From NCBI RefSeq assembly GCF_001905725.1, contig NZ_LIWB01000003.1, forward strand, positions 209,575-273,574: a DNA stretch of 64,000 bases, read 5' to 3'. The stretch comes from Streptomyces sp. CB02400. GTDB taxonomy: Bacteria; Actinomycetota; Actinomycetes; Streptomycetales; Streptomycetaceae. Under the pieces are notes generated by a model. The model was not told the origin of the DNA. It ran no database searches and was given only the letters and a program-made list of their open reading frames with translations. The translations under genes and the position numbers were made by a program. This document shows, one piece after another, positions 1 to 7,790 of this stretch; within the stretch, counting starts at the first letter, position 1, and the number at the start of each line of letters is the position of its first letter.

Positions 1-1
1 G

Positions 2-439
2 CTCGGCCCGTCCATGGAAGAGATCGAGCGTGGGCGGGGCGACCTGGCCTTGGCCCGCATCCGGGAGAACTGGACCAGTTGGCGCGGTCGGGCCGTCGAG
101 CCCCTTGTCCGCGAGGCCCTGGCGCGGATGCTGCCCGATGACAGGCTGCCCGCGGCCCCCGCAGTGGGCGGCTACTGGACCCGCACCAACGACGTCGAGA
201 TCGACATCGTCGGGGCGGACCGCGCCCCCATCGCCAAGGAACTGCTTTTCGTCGGCTCCATCAAGTGGCTGGAGCAGTCGCCCTTCGACCGGCATGACCT
301 GGCAGCCCTCCATCGGCACCGGGCCGCCCTCACCGGCGAACCCGTTCCAGTCGTGGCGGTCTCGCGCAGCGGTGTCGACTGTCCGGGGCTCGACACCTCC
401 TACGGCCCCGGCGATTTGCTGACCGCCTGGCCGCTGTGA
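2..439 (+). CDS. C-terminal part of DUF234/ATPase-type protein (5' end outside window)
   Basis: The reading frame is already open at the first base and ends with TGA at 437-439, so only the C-terminal part (about 145 residues) is visible. The stretch GYWTRTNDVEIDIVGAD followed by GSIKWLE and PFDRHDL is the signature of DUF234, the nuclease-like C-terminal domain of 'archaeal-type' AAA ATPases. The N-terminal P-loop ATPase expected of that family would lie upstream. The ExDxV pattern inside NDVEIDIV resembles a PD-(D/E)xK-type acidic motif. The role of these proteins is poorly known; they are often single, accessory genes. An internal ATG at position 14 is unlikely to be the true start because it would begin mid-domain. 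Confidence 0.75.
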   Translation, partial: LGPSMEEIERGRGDLALARIRENWTSWRGRAVEPLVREALARMLPDDRLPAAPAVGGYWTRTNDVEIDIVGADRAPIAKELLFVGSIKWLEQSPFDRHDLAALHRHRAALTGEPVPVVAVSRSGVDCPGLDTSYGPGDLLTAWPL

Positions 440-638
440 GCGGCGAACGGCAGGTGAGGAGCGGGAACTGGTGAGTGCGATCAGGCTGCGAAAGCCGGAG
501 ACGCCTCGCGGACCTCGGCCCGTAGCCGGCGTTCCTGAGGCCTCTCGTACTTCGTCGCGGATCCCCTTCCGGGAAGACTTCGTGTTTCCGCAGGTCACAT
601 GAGTCATGGTGGAGCGGTCTTCTCGCTACTGCTTCCTT

Positions 639-840
639 CCGCTCGAGGTCGTGATGTCCGTCGACGTATGTACGCCGGGCTTCTCCTCTCGGCAGGACCC
701 GCAGTGGTTCTTTCACCGCGGTGACGGCACGGCGTTCATGGGGGTGGTCTGCCGAGGCGGTGGAGAGCTTTCTGGGTGCTCTGGACAGGTACGGCCAGCC
801 CACCGGCTACCTCTTCATGTGCCGCGTGTGCGGTCGATGT
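639..840 (+). pseudogene. Decayed CbrC-family (UPF0167) gene fragment
   Basis: Two pieces of a CbrC-like protein can be read in different frames. In the frame of position 639, residues CTPGFSSRQDPQWFFHRGD followed by GTAFMG match the family block TPGFsxWQ..W..H.GD..AFLG. From about 745 the next frame reads EAVESFLGALDRYGQPTGY and then LFMCRVCGRC, matching the family C-terminus (DRDGQPTaYLFRCxxCGxx). About 40 residues expected between the blocks are missing, the frame shifts near 741-748, and no N-terminal CxxC-bearing part was found upstream. It is therefore a relic rather than a gene. Family assignment is from memory of the motif pattern. Confidence 0.5.
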
Positions 841-966
841 GCGGCCGCCCCGGCCGTAGGACGCGCTGTTCAGTTCGCGACAGCGCGGGTGGCCCGAGTC
901 CTTCCTCGTCACGTAGCGCTCGATTACGTAGCCGTAGCCGATCTCCTCGGGGTGCTGGAACGCCAT
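736..966 (-). CDS. Possible small hypothetical protein
   Basis: A 76-residue frame starts ATG at 966, three bases after the stop of the HEAT-repeat gene. Its first 40 codons have G/C at nearly every third position, which the opposite strand here does not, and read as a plausible protein (MAFQHPEEIGYGYVIERYVT). The second half is low-complexity, overlaps the CbrC relic on the other strand, and does not look coding. It may be a shortened remnant of a downstream partner of the HEAT gene. No family was recognised. Confidence 0.3.
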   Translation of the reverse strand: MAFQHPEEIGYGYVIERYVTRKDSGHPRCRELNSASYGRGGRTSTAHAAHEEVAGGLAVPVQSTQKALHRLGRPPP

Positions 967-969
967 CGG

Positions 970-1701
970 TCACCTCTCCGAGTACAGGTCGGTACGGTCG
1001 ATCCAGGTGGGGGCGACGAAGATGCTGTCGCCGGCGGGGGCTTCGGAGGCTTCCAGCAGGGACCAGGTGCGGGACTCTTCGACCAGGTGCTCCCAGGGCG
1101 CGGTCCAGTCGAGTTCCCAGTCCAGGTTGGGGCCGGAGACGCCGTATGTGCCGCTGGCGTCCACCCGCCAGAACTGGGAGTAGAGGATCACCTGGGCGTG
1201 GTCGGCCAGGTCGTCGATGATCTCGGTGAAGTGGGCCGAGGGCCAGCCAGGGGCGTTGTCCGCGGCGGTGGCTCGTAGGCGCGCGGTGAGCGGTGGGACG
1301 ACGGGGGTGCGTGCGCCGAGTTCGGTCAGGGCCCAGCGGATGCCGCCCGGCTCGCTCCAGTCCGGTGGCGTCGCCCGTTCCAGGCAGGCGCGGTAGGCGC
1401 GGCGCAAGGGCTCGACCGCGCCGTCGATCTTCAGGCTCGCCAGGGTCATCGCCGCCCATTCCCGGACGGTGGACTCGTCGCTGTCCAGGAGGGCGATCAG
1501 GGCGGGGCCGCAGCGTGGGTCCGCCACCTCTTCGAAGATCTCGATGGCGGTCAGCTGCCCGAAGCCGCCGAGGGAGGGCAGTCCGTCGATGATGGCGGGG
1601 ATGGCCTCGGAGCCGATGTCGATCAGTTCTGCGCGGGCGTCGTACGACGGGCCGGTCGAGTCGTCGAGCTGCTGGATGAGTCTCTCGATGTGGGTGGTCA
1701 T
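970..1701 (-). CDS. HEAT-repeat domain-containing protein
   Basis: This 243-residue soluble protein contains HEAT/PBS-lyase-like helical repeats: AIPAIIDGLPSLGGFGQL, then CGPALIALLDSDESTVREWA, then AVEPLRRAYRACLE. They are followed by a C-terminal domain with several Trp residues (YSQFWRVDASGTYGVSG). Such repeats mediate protein-protein contacts; the partner is unknown. The start at 1701 (MTTHIERLIQQL) was chosen because the residues upstream in the same frame are Arg/Pro-rich and not protein-like, and a weak GGGA lies 9 nt upstream. A small gene ends 27 bp upstream on the same strand, so the two may be co-transcribed. Confidence 0.7.
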   Translation of the reverse strand: MTTHIERLIQQLDDSTGPSYDARAELIDIGSEAIPAIIDGLPSLGGFGQLTAIEIFEEVADPRCGPALIALLDSDESTVREWAAMTLASLKIDGAVEPLRRAYRACLERATPPDWSEPGGIRWALTELGARTPVVPPLTARLRATAADNAPGWPSAHFTEIIDDLADHAQVILYSQFWRVDASGTYGVSGPNLDWELDWTAPWEHLVEESRTWSLLEASEAPAGDSIFVAPTWIDRTDLYSER

Positions 1702-1727
1702 GGGTGGTCCCGGCGCCAGCATGCAGG

Positions 1728-1934
1728 TCAGAAGGGGCCCAGCTCTTCGGAATCGGGCCCCTGGGTTTTCCCGTGCCGGATCGGTGCCGGGTCTCCCACG
1801 GTGGGCTCCGGCGGGCCTGCCGAGTGCCTGACGATGCGTCGGGAACGGATCTGCTTCACTTCCTGGTCGAGGGCCCAGGCGTCGGCGACCGGGCCGAGGT
1901 GGCCGAGCTTGTCGGGATTGATGACGGAGGGCAT
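1728..1934 (-). CDS. Small hypothetical protein
   Basis: This is a 68-residue frame (MPSVINPDKLGHLGPVADAW...) with strong G/C preference in the third codon position, ending 27 bp before the HEAT-repeat gene on the same strand. The N-terminal half looks like a folded helical protein (WALDQEVKQIRSRRIVRH); the C-terminal 25 residues are Pro/Gly-rich. No ribosome-binding site is obvious and no family was recognised. It could also be the C-terminal relic of a larger gene, since the region upstream is intergenic and holds an inverted repeat. Confidence 0.4.
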   Translation of the reverse strand: MPSVINPDKLGHLGPVADAWALDQEVKQIRSRRIVRHSAGPPEPTVGDPAPIRHGKTQGPDSEELGPF

Positions 1935-1966
1935 CGGCGTCGATCATCATACGGACGACCCTAGAA

Positions 1967-2027
1967 GGTGACCTGAGCCGGAAAACGGGAACGAGCTCCT
2001 GCCGAAGAGCCTCCGGCTCAGGTCACC
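1967..2027 (-). terminator. 16-bp inverted repeat at the 3' end of the Nudix gene
   Basis: Arms 1967-1982 and 2012-2027 are perfect reverse complements separated by 29 bases. The right arm contains the TGA stop (2023-2025) of the minus-strand Nudix gene, so the RNA hairpin would form exactly at the end of that message. There is no U-tract, as is common for Streptomyces terminators. The unusually long loop leaves open a protein-binding role or a relic of an inserted element. Confidence 0.55.
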
Positions 2028-2529
2028 GGGACGTGTCCGGGCGATCCTCGACGGCACGTGCTACGAGGTCGTGGATCATGAAATCCCCTGGTCCGCAGTT
2101 CTCCTTGAGGCGGGCGAGATCGCCGGGGCCGAACCAGTCGTAGGCGGAATGCCTGGACCATTCCAGCCTGGGGTGGTCCAGGTCGCCGTCGACCTCGACC
2201 AGGTAGTCGGCCTCGTGCCGCAGGCCACCGCCGTCGTTCCCCGTCCAGGTCGTGGTGCCGAGCAACCGCCGCACGTGGGTCGGGCGCCAGCCGGTCTCCT
2301 CCTCGATTTCGCGTGCGAGAGCCGCCAGGAGCGTTTCCCCCTCCTCGACATGACCGCCCACGATGTCCCAGGCACCGGGAAACAGGCGACGGTCCGAACT
2401 CCGCTTCTGGGCGAAGGCGTGACCCTCCCGGTTGAGGATGACAGCACCGACGGTCCAGACCTCGTCCGCGCCGGGGGCGGGCACCTCGACATCATCGCTG
2501 ACGGTGAACGACCGTTTGTGAGTGGGCAT
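2023..2529 (-). CDS. Nudix hydrolase
   Basis: A 168-residue enzyme with a perfect Nudix box (G-x5-E-x7-REuxEExGu) in GGHVEEGETLLAALAREI followed by EEETGW. It hydrolyses a nucleoside diphosphate linked to another moiety using divalent metal held by the REIEEE glutamates. Substrate cannot be told from sequence. The start at 2529 (MPTHKRSFTV) is preferred over upstream in-frame codons because the upstream residues are not protein-like and because a TACGCT hexamer lies 7 nt before this ATG, suggesting a leaderless transcript. It diverges from the SDR gene at 2676. Confidence 0.85.
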   Translation of the reverse strand: MPTHKRSFTVSDDVEVPAPGADEVWTVGAVILNREGHAFAQKRSSDRRLFPGAWDIVGGHVEEGETLLAALAREIEEETGWRPTHVRRLLGTTTWTGNDGGGLRHEADYLVEVDGDLDHPRLEWSRHSAYDWFGPGDLARLKENCGPGDFMIHDLVARAVEDRPDTSR

Positions 2530-2536
2530 GACCGGT

Positions 2537-2542
2537 AGCGTA
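2537..2542 (-). promoter_or_regulatory. Leaderless -10 element of the Nudix gene
   Basis: The hexamer TACGCT on the minus strand is followed by 7 nt and then the ATG of the Nudix gene, the usual spacing between a -10 box and the transcription start. There is no Shine-Dalgarno sequence. The promoter class is inferred. Confidence 0.5.
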
Positions 2543-2675
2543 GAGCCGGCCCTTGCGCGGCTTGCCGGTTTCGGCGTGGTCGGTGGCAGCGAGCAGCCGC
2601 CGGAGAGCGGGCCGCCAACGACGCGGACGTCAGCCGCCGCACCGCACCAACCGATCACGAACCAGGAGCGACACC

Positions 2676-3404
2676 ATGGGGTGGGACAACCGCCGCGTCG
2701 TCATCACGGCCGCCGGACGGGACTTCGGGCGAACCCTGGCCATCCGCCTCGCGGACCTCGGCGCCGAGGTCTTCCTCTCGGCACGCCACCTCGCCGCCGC
2801 CCGACGAGTCCGCGACGAGATCCGCGACCGCGGCCATCAGCGGGTGCACGCCTTCGCCTGCGACCTGACGGACCCCGCCTCCATCCGCGACTTCGCTACC
2901 GGCGTCGCGGAACACACGGACCGTATCGACGTACTCGTCAACAACGGCTCGCGCTACCTCGAAGGGCCGGACCTGCTGTCCGCGACCGACGCCGACGTCG
3001 TCGACACCATCGCCTCCGGCGCCACCGGCACCGTCCTGACCACGAAGAGCTTCCTCCCCCTCCTGCTCAACTCGGAGACACCGGATGTCGTGACGATGGT
3101 CTCCGCATGCGGAACACCGGGCCACCACCGGTCGGACGCGCACGACGCCTTCTACGCGGCCAAGAGCGCCCAGGCAGGGTTCACCGACATCCTCTCCAAG
3201 CGCCTGCGTCCTCAAGGAGTCCGGGTGATCTCGCTCTACCCGCCCGACTTCGTCAACCCCGACCCGCTCTCCGAGGAGTGGGAGACCACACCACGCGAGG
3301 CCGAGAGCGCCCTCACCGCGCACTCGCTCGTGGAGTGCGTCCTCTTCGCCGTCGCCCAGCCCCGCGACTGCTTCATCAAGGCGTTCCACTTCGAACAGGT
3401 CTGA
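2676..3404 (+). CDS. SDR family oxidoreductase
   Basis: A 242-residue short-chain dehydrogenase/reductase. The N-terminal Rossmann motif is VVITAAGRDFGRTLA, a degenerate TGxxxGxG with Asp in place of the middle Gly. It is followed by CDLTDPAS (adenine pocket), NNGSRY (NNAG variant), the catalytic Ser in TMVSACGT and YAAK. It reduces or oxidises an alcohol/ketone with NAD(P)H; the substrate is unknown. The start at 2676 has AGGAG about 7 nt upstream. The gene ends 131 bp from the convergent lipoprotein gene. The altered glycine motif and NNGS make it a divergent ('atypical') member, but the catalytic residues are intact. Confidence 0.8.
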   Translation: MGWDNRRVVITAAGRDFGRTLAIRLADLGAEVFLSARHLAAARRVRDEIRDRGHQRVHAFACDLTDPASIRDFATGVAEHTDRIDVLVNNGSRYLEGPDLLSATDADVVDTIASGATGTVLTTKSFLPLLLNSETPDVVTMVSACGTPGHHRSDAHDAFYAAKSAQAGFTDILSKRLRPQGVRVISLYPPDFVNPDPLSEEWETTPREAESALTAHSLVECVLFAVAQPRDCFIKAFHFEQV

Positions 3405-3535
3405 CCCGTGCACCCGCATGCCGACGCACGACAACCGGCGTCAGGTCCGAAAAGTCCACCGCCGATGGCTTCCGGCCACGAGGGCGTGCTCTTCTGCCTC
3501 CTCCTGCCGCCGGGCGCCGGCCCACCCGAGTCGTT

Positions 3536-4483
3536 TCAGCGTAGGTGAAGGCGCCGGCCGACCGCCTCGACCAGTGTGTGATGGTTGCCGTCGGCGGCCG
3601 GTCCCATGACCCGGCAGCGCAGTTCCAGTTCCCGTACGCCGTCGAGCTGTCCGGTCCCGACGCGCAGGCGGACCTCGAAGGTGCGACTCGAGCCCGGCGG
3701 GAGAGTCCCCGTCGGTACGTTCATCTCTCGGGACGTGTCCAGCGCATGCCATGTGCCGCTGTCGCGCCACTGGGCCCGGAATGCCGACAGGACGTGCCGG
3801 AGGCCGGTTCCGGCGGGACAGCGCTCCGGATCCGGCTCGCACGTGAGTTCCAGTCGCATGCGGGTGGCGGGGACATCACTGCGCGCGTGATTGGTGATCG
3901 TGTACTTGACCGACTTCCACTCGCCGTCGCGCCGCATCGTGGGAACGTCGTCCGCCGGCTGGTCGGCAGCGGTCGCCACGATGGTGAGAGCGGTCATGCC
4001 GACGCGCAGGTGCTCGCGGCCGAGGGTGTGGCTGCCGTCGCGCACTGTGATGTCCACGGGGATGGCGGTGCCCTGCTCGGCAGGGCGTGCGTGCGGATCC
4101 ATCCGCAGCGACGCCAGATTTTGACCAGGGAGGACATCCAGGGGGAAGGAGCCGGTGGCGTCGTGTGCGTGTGTGGTCAGCGTGACCGGACGCCAGGTGT
4201 GGATGCCGGACCTCTGCTCCAGTGTCGGCGGAGGGTCTTGGGGATCGGCGCGGCCGACACGGACGTGCACCACGACGTCGCGTTCTGCCCGGCTGGTGAT
4301 GTCCAGGCTCACCGTGGGGCGGGTTTCGGCGTCGTTGGACAGTGAGCTGTCGGGGCCGGCCGAGAACCGCCATGAGGGTGTGGCCGTCACGTTCTCCGGC
4401 ACGGCAGGGCCGCCTCCCTGACCGGTGCAGGCCGCTGTGCAGATGAGTGCGGTGGTGACGCCCGCCCAACGCCGACTTCTCAC
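3536..4483 (-). CDS. Putative secreted lipoprotein, unknown function
   Basis: A 315-residue protein starting at GTG 4483, preceded by GGGGGA at good spacing. The N-terminus (VRSRRWAGVTTALICTAACT) is a charged, hydrophobic export signal ending in Cys. The lipobox (CTAAC/TAAC) is not canonical, so lipid attachment is probable rather than certain. The rest looks like two or three beta-sandwich domains (VSLDITSRAERDVVVHV, KYTITNHARSDVPATRM, PPGSSRTFEVRLRVG), as in cell-surface proteins. No catalytic motif was recognised. It lies divergent to the MerR gene, sharing about 176 bp of upstream DNA. Confidence 0.6.
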   Translation of the reverse strand: MRSRRWAGVTTALICTAACTGQGGGPAVPENVTATPSWRFSAGPDSSLSNDAETRPTVSLDITSRAERDVVVHVRVGRADPQDPPPTLEQRSGIHTWRPVTLTTHAHDATGSFPLDVLPGQNLASLRMDPHARPAEQGTAIPVDITVRDGSHTLGREHLRVGMTALTIVATAADQPADDVPTMRRDGEWKSVKYTITNHARSDVPATRMRLELTCEPDPERCPAGTGLRHVLSAFRAQWRDSGTWHALDTSREMNVPTGTLPPGSSRTFEVRLRVGTGQLDGVRELELRCRVMGPAADGNHHTLVEAVGRRLHLR

Positions 4484-4604
4484 TGTTCCCCCTTCGGCAC
4501 GCCCTTGCAGGAACGAGTCTCCGACACTGTCCGGGGGCGCGTTGCGCCACCCGACCGGCACAGGGCTCCCCGCGCCCCTCGCCATGCCCTCGGCCGAACG
4601 CGAG

Positions 4605-4635
4605 TTGACCCTCCCCCTACGTCAGGCTTGAGGCT
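4605..4635 (+). promoter_or_regulatory. MerR-type promoter (19-bp spacer) of the MerR-glycosyltransferase operon
   Basis: TTGACC (4605-4610) and GAGGCT (4630-4635) are separated by 19 bp, the over-long spacer characteristic of promoters activated by MerR-family proteins. The spacer is bordered by CCTC and GAGG half-sites (4610-4613 and 4630-4633) with ACGTCA in between, similar in style to TipA sites. Transcription would start near 4642, leaving a leader of under 20 nt before the ATG at 4660. Autoregulation is inferred. Confidence 0.5.
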
Positions 4636-4659
4636 GTGTACCGGCGAAAGGGCAGGTGG

Positions 4660-5460
4660 ATGAGCTACTCCGTGGGGCAGGTCGCGGCCATGGCCGGTGT
4701 GACGGTGCGGACGCTGCACCACTACGACAAGGCGGGACTGCTCTCACCCGGCGAGCGCAGCCACGCCGGTTACCGGCTCTACAGTGAGGCCGACCTGGTC
4801 CGTCTCCAGCAGATCCTCTTCTACCGTGAGCTCGGCTTCCCGCTTGAGGAGATCGCCGCGATCTTCGAGGATCCGCAGGCCAACGCCCTGGAGCGGCTGC
4901 TTGCCCGGCAGCGGCAGCTGAACCAGGAGATCGCCAGACTGCAGCGGCTGGCCAAGGTGGCGGAACGGGCGATAGAGGTCCAGAAGACCGGGGTGCCCCT
5001 GACACCCGAGGAACGCTCCGAGGTCTTCGGTGAGGTCGCCTTCGACCTGAGCTATGCCACCGAGGCAGAGCTGAAGTGGGCGCACTCGCAAGGACAGCGC
5101 GAGGCGATGGCGCGCGCGACCGCCCACACCAAGGAGGACTGGCGCCGGCTCATGGGCGAGGCCGCTGCCTGGCGCGCGGAGTTGCTCGCGGCCTTCGACG
5201 AGGGGGAGCCGAGCGATGGCGAGCGGGCCATGGACCTCGCCGAGGAACACCGCTTGCACATCACACGCTGGTTCACCTCCTGCCCGCCCGACATGCACCG
5301 GCGCATCGCGGACGATTTCGTCGCCGACTCGCGCGCGTTCGCTCTGGTCGTTCCGCCCTCGCAGCAACGGCCGGGCCTGGCCGCCTACACGCGTGACGCC
5401 GTCTACGCCAACGCGGCCCGTCACGTAGGTGACGGCACCGATTCCGGGGAGGACCGATGA
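4660..5460 (+). CDS. MerR family regulator with TipAS-like effector domain
   Basis: A 266-residue activator. Residues 1-70 are a MerR winged helix (YSVGQVAAMAGVTVRTLHHY, then DKAGLL, GYRLYSEADLVRL). A coiled-coil dimerisation helix follows (LERLLARQRQLNQEIARLQ). The C-terminal 140 residues match the TipAS antibiotic-binding domain (EVFGEVAFDLSYATEAELKW..., RWFTSCPPDMHRRIADDFV). In TipA this domain binds thiopeptides and switches the promoter on. ATG 4660 is chosen over GTG 4636 because the latter would overlap the predicted -10 box, and AGGTGG lies just upstream. The stop overlaps the glycosyltransferase start by ATGA, so the two proteins are translationally coupled. Confidence 0.85.
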   Translation: MSYSVGQVAAMAGVTVRTLHHYDKAGLLSPGERSHAGYRLYSEADLVRLQQILFYRELGFPLEEIAAIFEDPQANALERLLARQRQLNQEIARLQRLAKVAERAIEVQKTGVPLTPEERSEVFGEVAFDLSYATEAELKWAHSQGQREAMARATAHTKEDWRRLMGEAAAWRAELLAAFDEGEPSDGERAMDLAEEHRLHITRWFTSCPPDMHRRIADDFVADSRAFALVVPPSQQRPGLAAYTRDAVYANAARHVGDGTDSGEDR

Positions 5461-6671
5461 GGATCATGATCGCCGCGGCCGGATCGCGCGGCGACGTCGC
5501 GCCCTACACCGGCCTGGGCGCCGAACTGCGCCGGGCCGGGTACGACGTCGCCCTCGCCGCCACCGACACCTTCGCGCCCCTCGCACGCGACGCGGGGCTG
5601 GAATTCCGCAGCCTGCCCGCCGACACACGCATGCGCGGCGGCGGCACCGGCAGGCGTGAACTGATGCGCACCGCCGCCGCGTTCATCACCGAACTGGGTC
5701 AGGGCTTCGCCGACATGGTGGACAAAGGCACGGACCTGCTCCTGCTGTCGACCACCACGGCCCCGCTCGGCTGGCACCTCGCCGAGGCCACAGGCACACC
5801 GAGCCTCGGCGTGTACCTCCAGCCCACCGCGCCGACAGGCGACTTCCCACCCGTCGTGACCGGTTCTCGCTCACTGGGCCGACTCGCCAACCGGGCAACC
5901 GGACGCTTCGCACTGCGGATGGCCGACCGCGTCTACGAACAGGCGGTCGCACAGCTGCGCCACCGCCTCCAGCTGCCCCCGGCCTCCCCCTCCGAGACGC
6001 GCCGACGACAGGAACAGGCGAACTGGCCCATCCTGCACGGCTTCAGCACGGCCCTGGTGCCCCGTCCCTCCGACTGGCGCCCCGGCCTGGAGGTCGTGGG
6101 CAACTGGTGGCCCCATCACGATCCGGCCGAGCGGCTGCCGTCCGGCCTCGAGGACTTCCTGTCCGCCGGACCCCGGCCCGTCCTCGTCGGCTTCGGGAGC
6201 ATGGCGTCCGGCGACGGGGAACGGCTGAGCGAGATCGCTGTGCGAGCCCTGCGCCGTGCCGGGCTGCGCGGCATCCTCCAGGCCGGCAGCGCCGGACTCA
6301 CCGCCGACGGGGACGACGTGCTCACCATCGGGGACGTACCGCACGCCCTGCTGTTTCCACGGCTGGCCGCGGTGGTCCACCATGGCGGGGCCGGCACCTC
6401 CGCCGCCGCGCTGCGTGCCGGAGTGCCCGCGGTCCCCGTGCCGGTCACCGCGGACCAGCCGTTCTGGGCGAGGCGACTCGCCGCCCTCGGAGCCGCCACC
6501 GCCCCCATCCCCTTCCGGTCCCTCACCGCCGAACGGCTGGCCGACTCCCTCGGCCAAGCGGTGAAGCAGCAGGCACACAGCCGAGCCGCCGCAAGAGCGT
6601 CACAACATCTGGCGACCGAGAACGGAGCACGGCAGACACTCGACGCCGTCCGGCGACTGACCGAGGGATGA
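5457..6671 (+). CDS. GT1 family (macrolide-type) glycosyltransferase
   Basis: A 404-residue GT-B enzyme of the UGT/MGT type. The N-terminal half begins MRIMIAAAGSRGDVAPYTGL, the acceptor-domain entry motif. The C-terminal half carries the nucleotide-sugar motif HHGGAGTSAAALRAGVPAV (residues 308-326) and TADQPFWARRL (PSPG-like box). It transfers a sugar from an NDP-sugar to a small hydrophobic acceptor. Because it is coupled (4-bp ATGA overlap) to a TipA-like drug-sensing regulator, inactivation of an antibiotic, as by macrolide glucosyltransferases, is a reasonable inference. A natural-product tailoring role is the alternative. It converges on the xylanase gene; small hairpins (such as 6760-6776) lie between them. 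Confidence 0.85.
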   Translation: MRIMIAAAGSRGDVAPYTGLGAELRRAGYDVALAATDTFAPLARDAGLEFRSLPADTRMRGGGTGRRELMRTAAAFITELGQGFADMVDKGTDLLLLSTTTAPLGWHLAEATGTPSLGVYLQPTAPTGDFPPVVTGSRSLGRLANRATGRFALRMADRVYEQAVAQLRHRLQLPPASPSETRRRQEQANWPILHGFSTALVPRPSDWRPGLEVVGNWWPHHDPAERLPSGLEDFLSAGPRPVLVGFGSMASGDGERLSEIAVRALRRAGLRGILQAGSAGLTADGDDVLTIGDVPHALLFPRLAAVVHHGGAGTSAAALRAGVPAVPVPVTADQPFWARRLAALGAATAPIPFRSLTAERLADSLGQAVKQQAHSRAAARASQHLATENGARQTLDAVRRLTEG

Positions 6672-6850
6672 CACCCCGGGCTTCCGGACCGCCCGACGCC
6701 GGCGGGCAGGAACCGGCGGTGCCGGGCGACCTACCGTACGCGCAGCTCACGAGGGAGGCCGACCCGTTCAGGGTCGACCCCCCTTGCCGCGGCGGTGCTG
6801 ACCTGTGAGCACCTCTCAGCACCTCTTGCCGCCCGTGCGCCGGACGGATG

Positions 6851-7573
6851 TCAGCCGCTGACGGTGATGTTCGAGCTGCCGCTGCTCTGGTAGCCCTCGG
6901 TCGCCATGACCATGTAGTACCTGAACTGGCCGAGGTTCATGCCCGCGCGGGCCCAGGCGTCGAAGTGGTTGCCGGTGGTGATGGTGCCGGAGCCGCTGGT
7001 CACCTTCGACTGGCGGACGCTCCAGTACTGGTCGAAGGTGCGGGTGCCCTCGACGGAGGGGGCGTTGTACCGCGTCGTCTTGTAGATGTCGTACGTGCCG
7101 CCGTCGCTGCGGACGGTGCCCCTGTGCTCGCCGGTGGGCCGGTAGCTGCCCCAGTTGTCGACGATGTAGTACTCGACCAGCGGGTTCGAGGTCCAGCCGT
7201 AGAGACAGCCGTAGCCGTTGCCCGACGGGTTGAAGTACCCGGTGTAACGGACCGTCCTGCGCCCGCCGTTGGCCCAGCCCTTGCCCGCGACGAAGTTGCC
7301 GCAGTTGGTCCACCTGGTGCTGTAGCTGCCGCCGCCGTTGAGGGTCATGGAGACCGAGCCGCCGCCGTCGGTCCAGAACGTGTAGTACATCCCGTCGGTA
7401 CCGGTCTGGTTGGTGGTGATGGTGGTGGCGGCGTGGGCGGTGCCGGGCAGCAGGAGCCCGGACGCGGTGGCCAGCGTGGCGGCGCCGGCGCCACCGAGGA
7501 AGCCCCGACGGCTCAGGCCGGGGGGAATGATCGCCTGCTGGGTCTGGTCCTGCTGCGTGCCGTCCTGGTGCAT
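6851..7573 (-). CDS. xlnC: Secreted GH11 endo-1,4-beta-xylanase (Tat substrate)
   Basis: A 240-residue GH11 xylanase. Residues 1-48 are a Tat signal peptide with the twin-arginine motif SRRGFLGG (21-28), a hydrophobic core and an AHA cleavage site. The mature beta-jelly-roll has the two catalytic glutamates at E134 ([16 protein letters not shown]) and E226 ([10 protein letters not shown]). There is no carbohydrate-binding module, which matches the length and Tat export of Streptomyces lividans XlnC, hence the symbol. The enzyme cleaves the xylan backbone outside the cell. Upstream lies a sigma-70-like promoter with CGAAAG repeats, consistent with carbon-source control. Confidence 0.9.
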   Translation of the reverse strand: MHQDGTQQDQTQQAIIPPGLSRRGFLGGAGAATLATASGLLLPGTAHAATTITTNQTGTDGMYYTFWTDGGGSVSMTLNGGGSYSTRWTNCGNFVAGKGWANGGRRTVRYTGYFNPSGNGYGCLYGWTSNPLVEYYIVDNWGSYRPTGEHRGTVRSDGGTYDIYKTTRYNAPSVEGTRTFDQYWSVRQSKVTSGSGTITTGNHFDAWARAGMNLGQFRYYMVMATEGYQSSGSSNITVSG

Positions 7574-7736
7574 GCTGTTTCCTTCCGATCAAGGCAGGTG
7601 GGGGCCGCGCGGCCTTCTGCCGCCCGGCGGCCTTGCATGGAACGCGGCGGGGGGCGCCCACCGTTGTGCGGTACCGAGCGACCAGGCCCTCGTCGCGGGA
7701 CGCGAGGGGAACGCGGTCTTCTGCTTCGGCGGCCTC

Positions 7737-7786
7737 AGTTTTCTGAGAGCTTCATGTTCCTGTCAATACTTTCGGCGTTCTTTCGG
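7737..7786 (-). promoter_or_regulatory. xlnC promoter with two phased CCGAAAG repeats
   Basis: On the minus strand TTGACA (7766-7761) and AAAACT (7742-7737) are spaced 18 bp. Directly upstream of the -35 box are two direct copies of CCGAAAG (7786-7780 and 7775-7769), 11 bp apart, i.e. on the same face of the helix. CGAAA/TTTCG-type elements are known from Streptomyces xylanase promoters, where they bind a repressor. Assignment here is by resemblance. Confidence 0.5.
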
Positions 7787-7790
7787 AAAC

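Noticed and set aside
4636..4659. GTG 4636 as start of the MerR gene
   Set aside because: It overlaps the predicted -10 box; ATG 4660 has a ribosome-binding site and the normal MerR N-terminus.
6760..6776. Small hairpin CGACCC-gttca-GGGTCG as terminator of the glycosyltransferase gene
   Set aside because: Only 6 bp of stem and no U-tract; such dyads are frequent by chance at this GC content.
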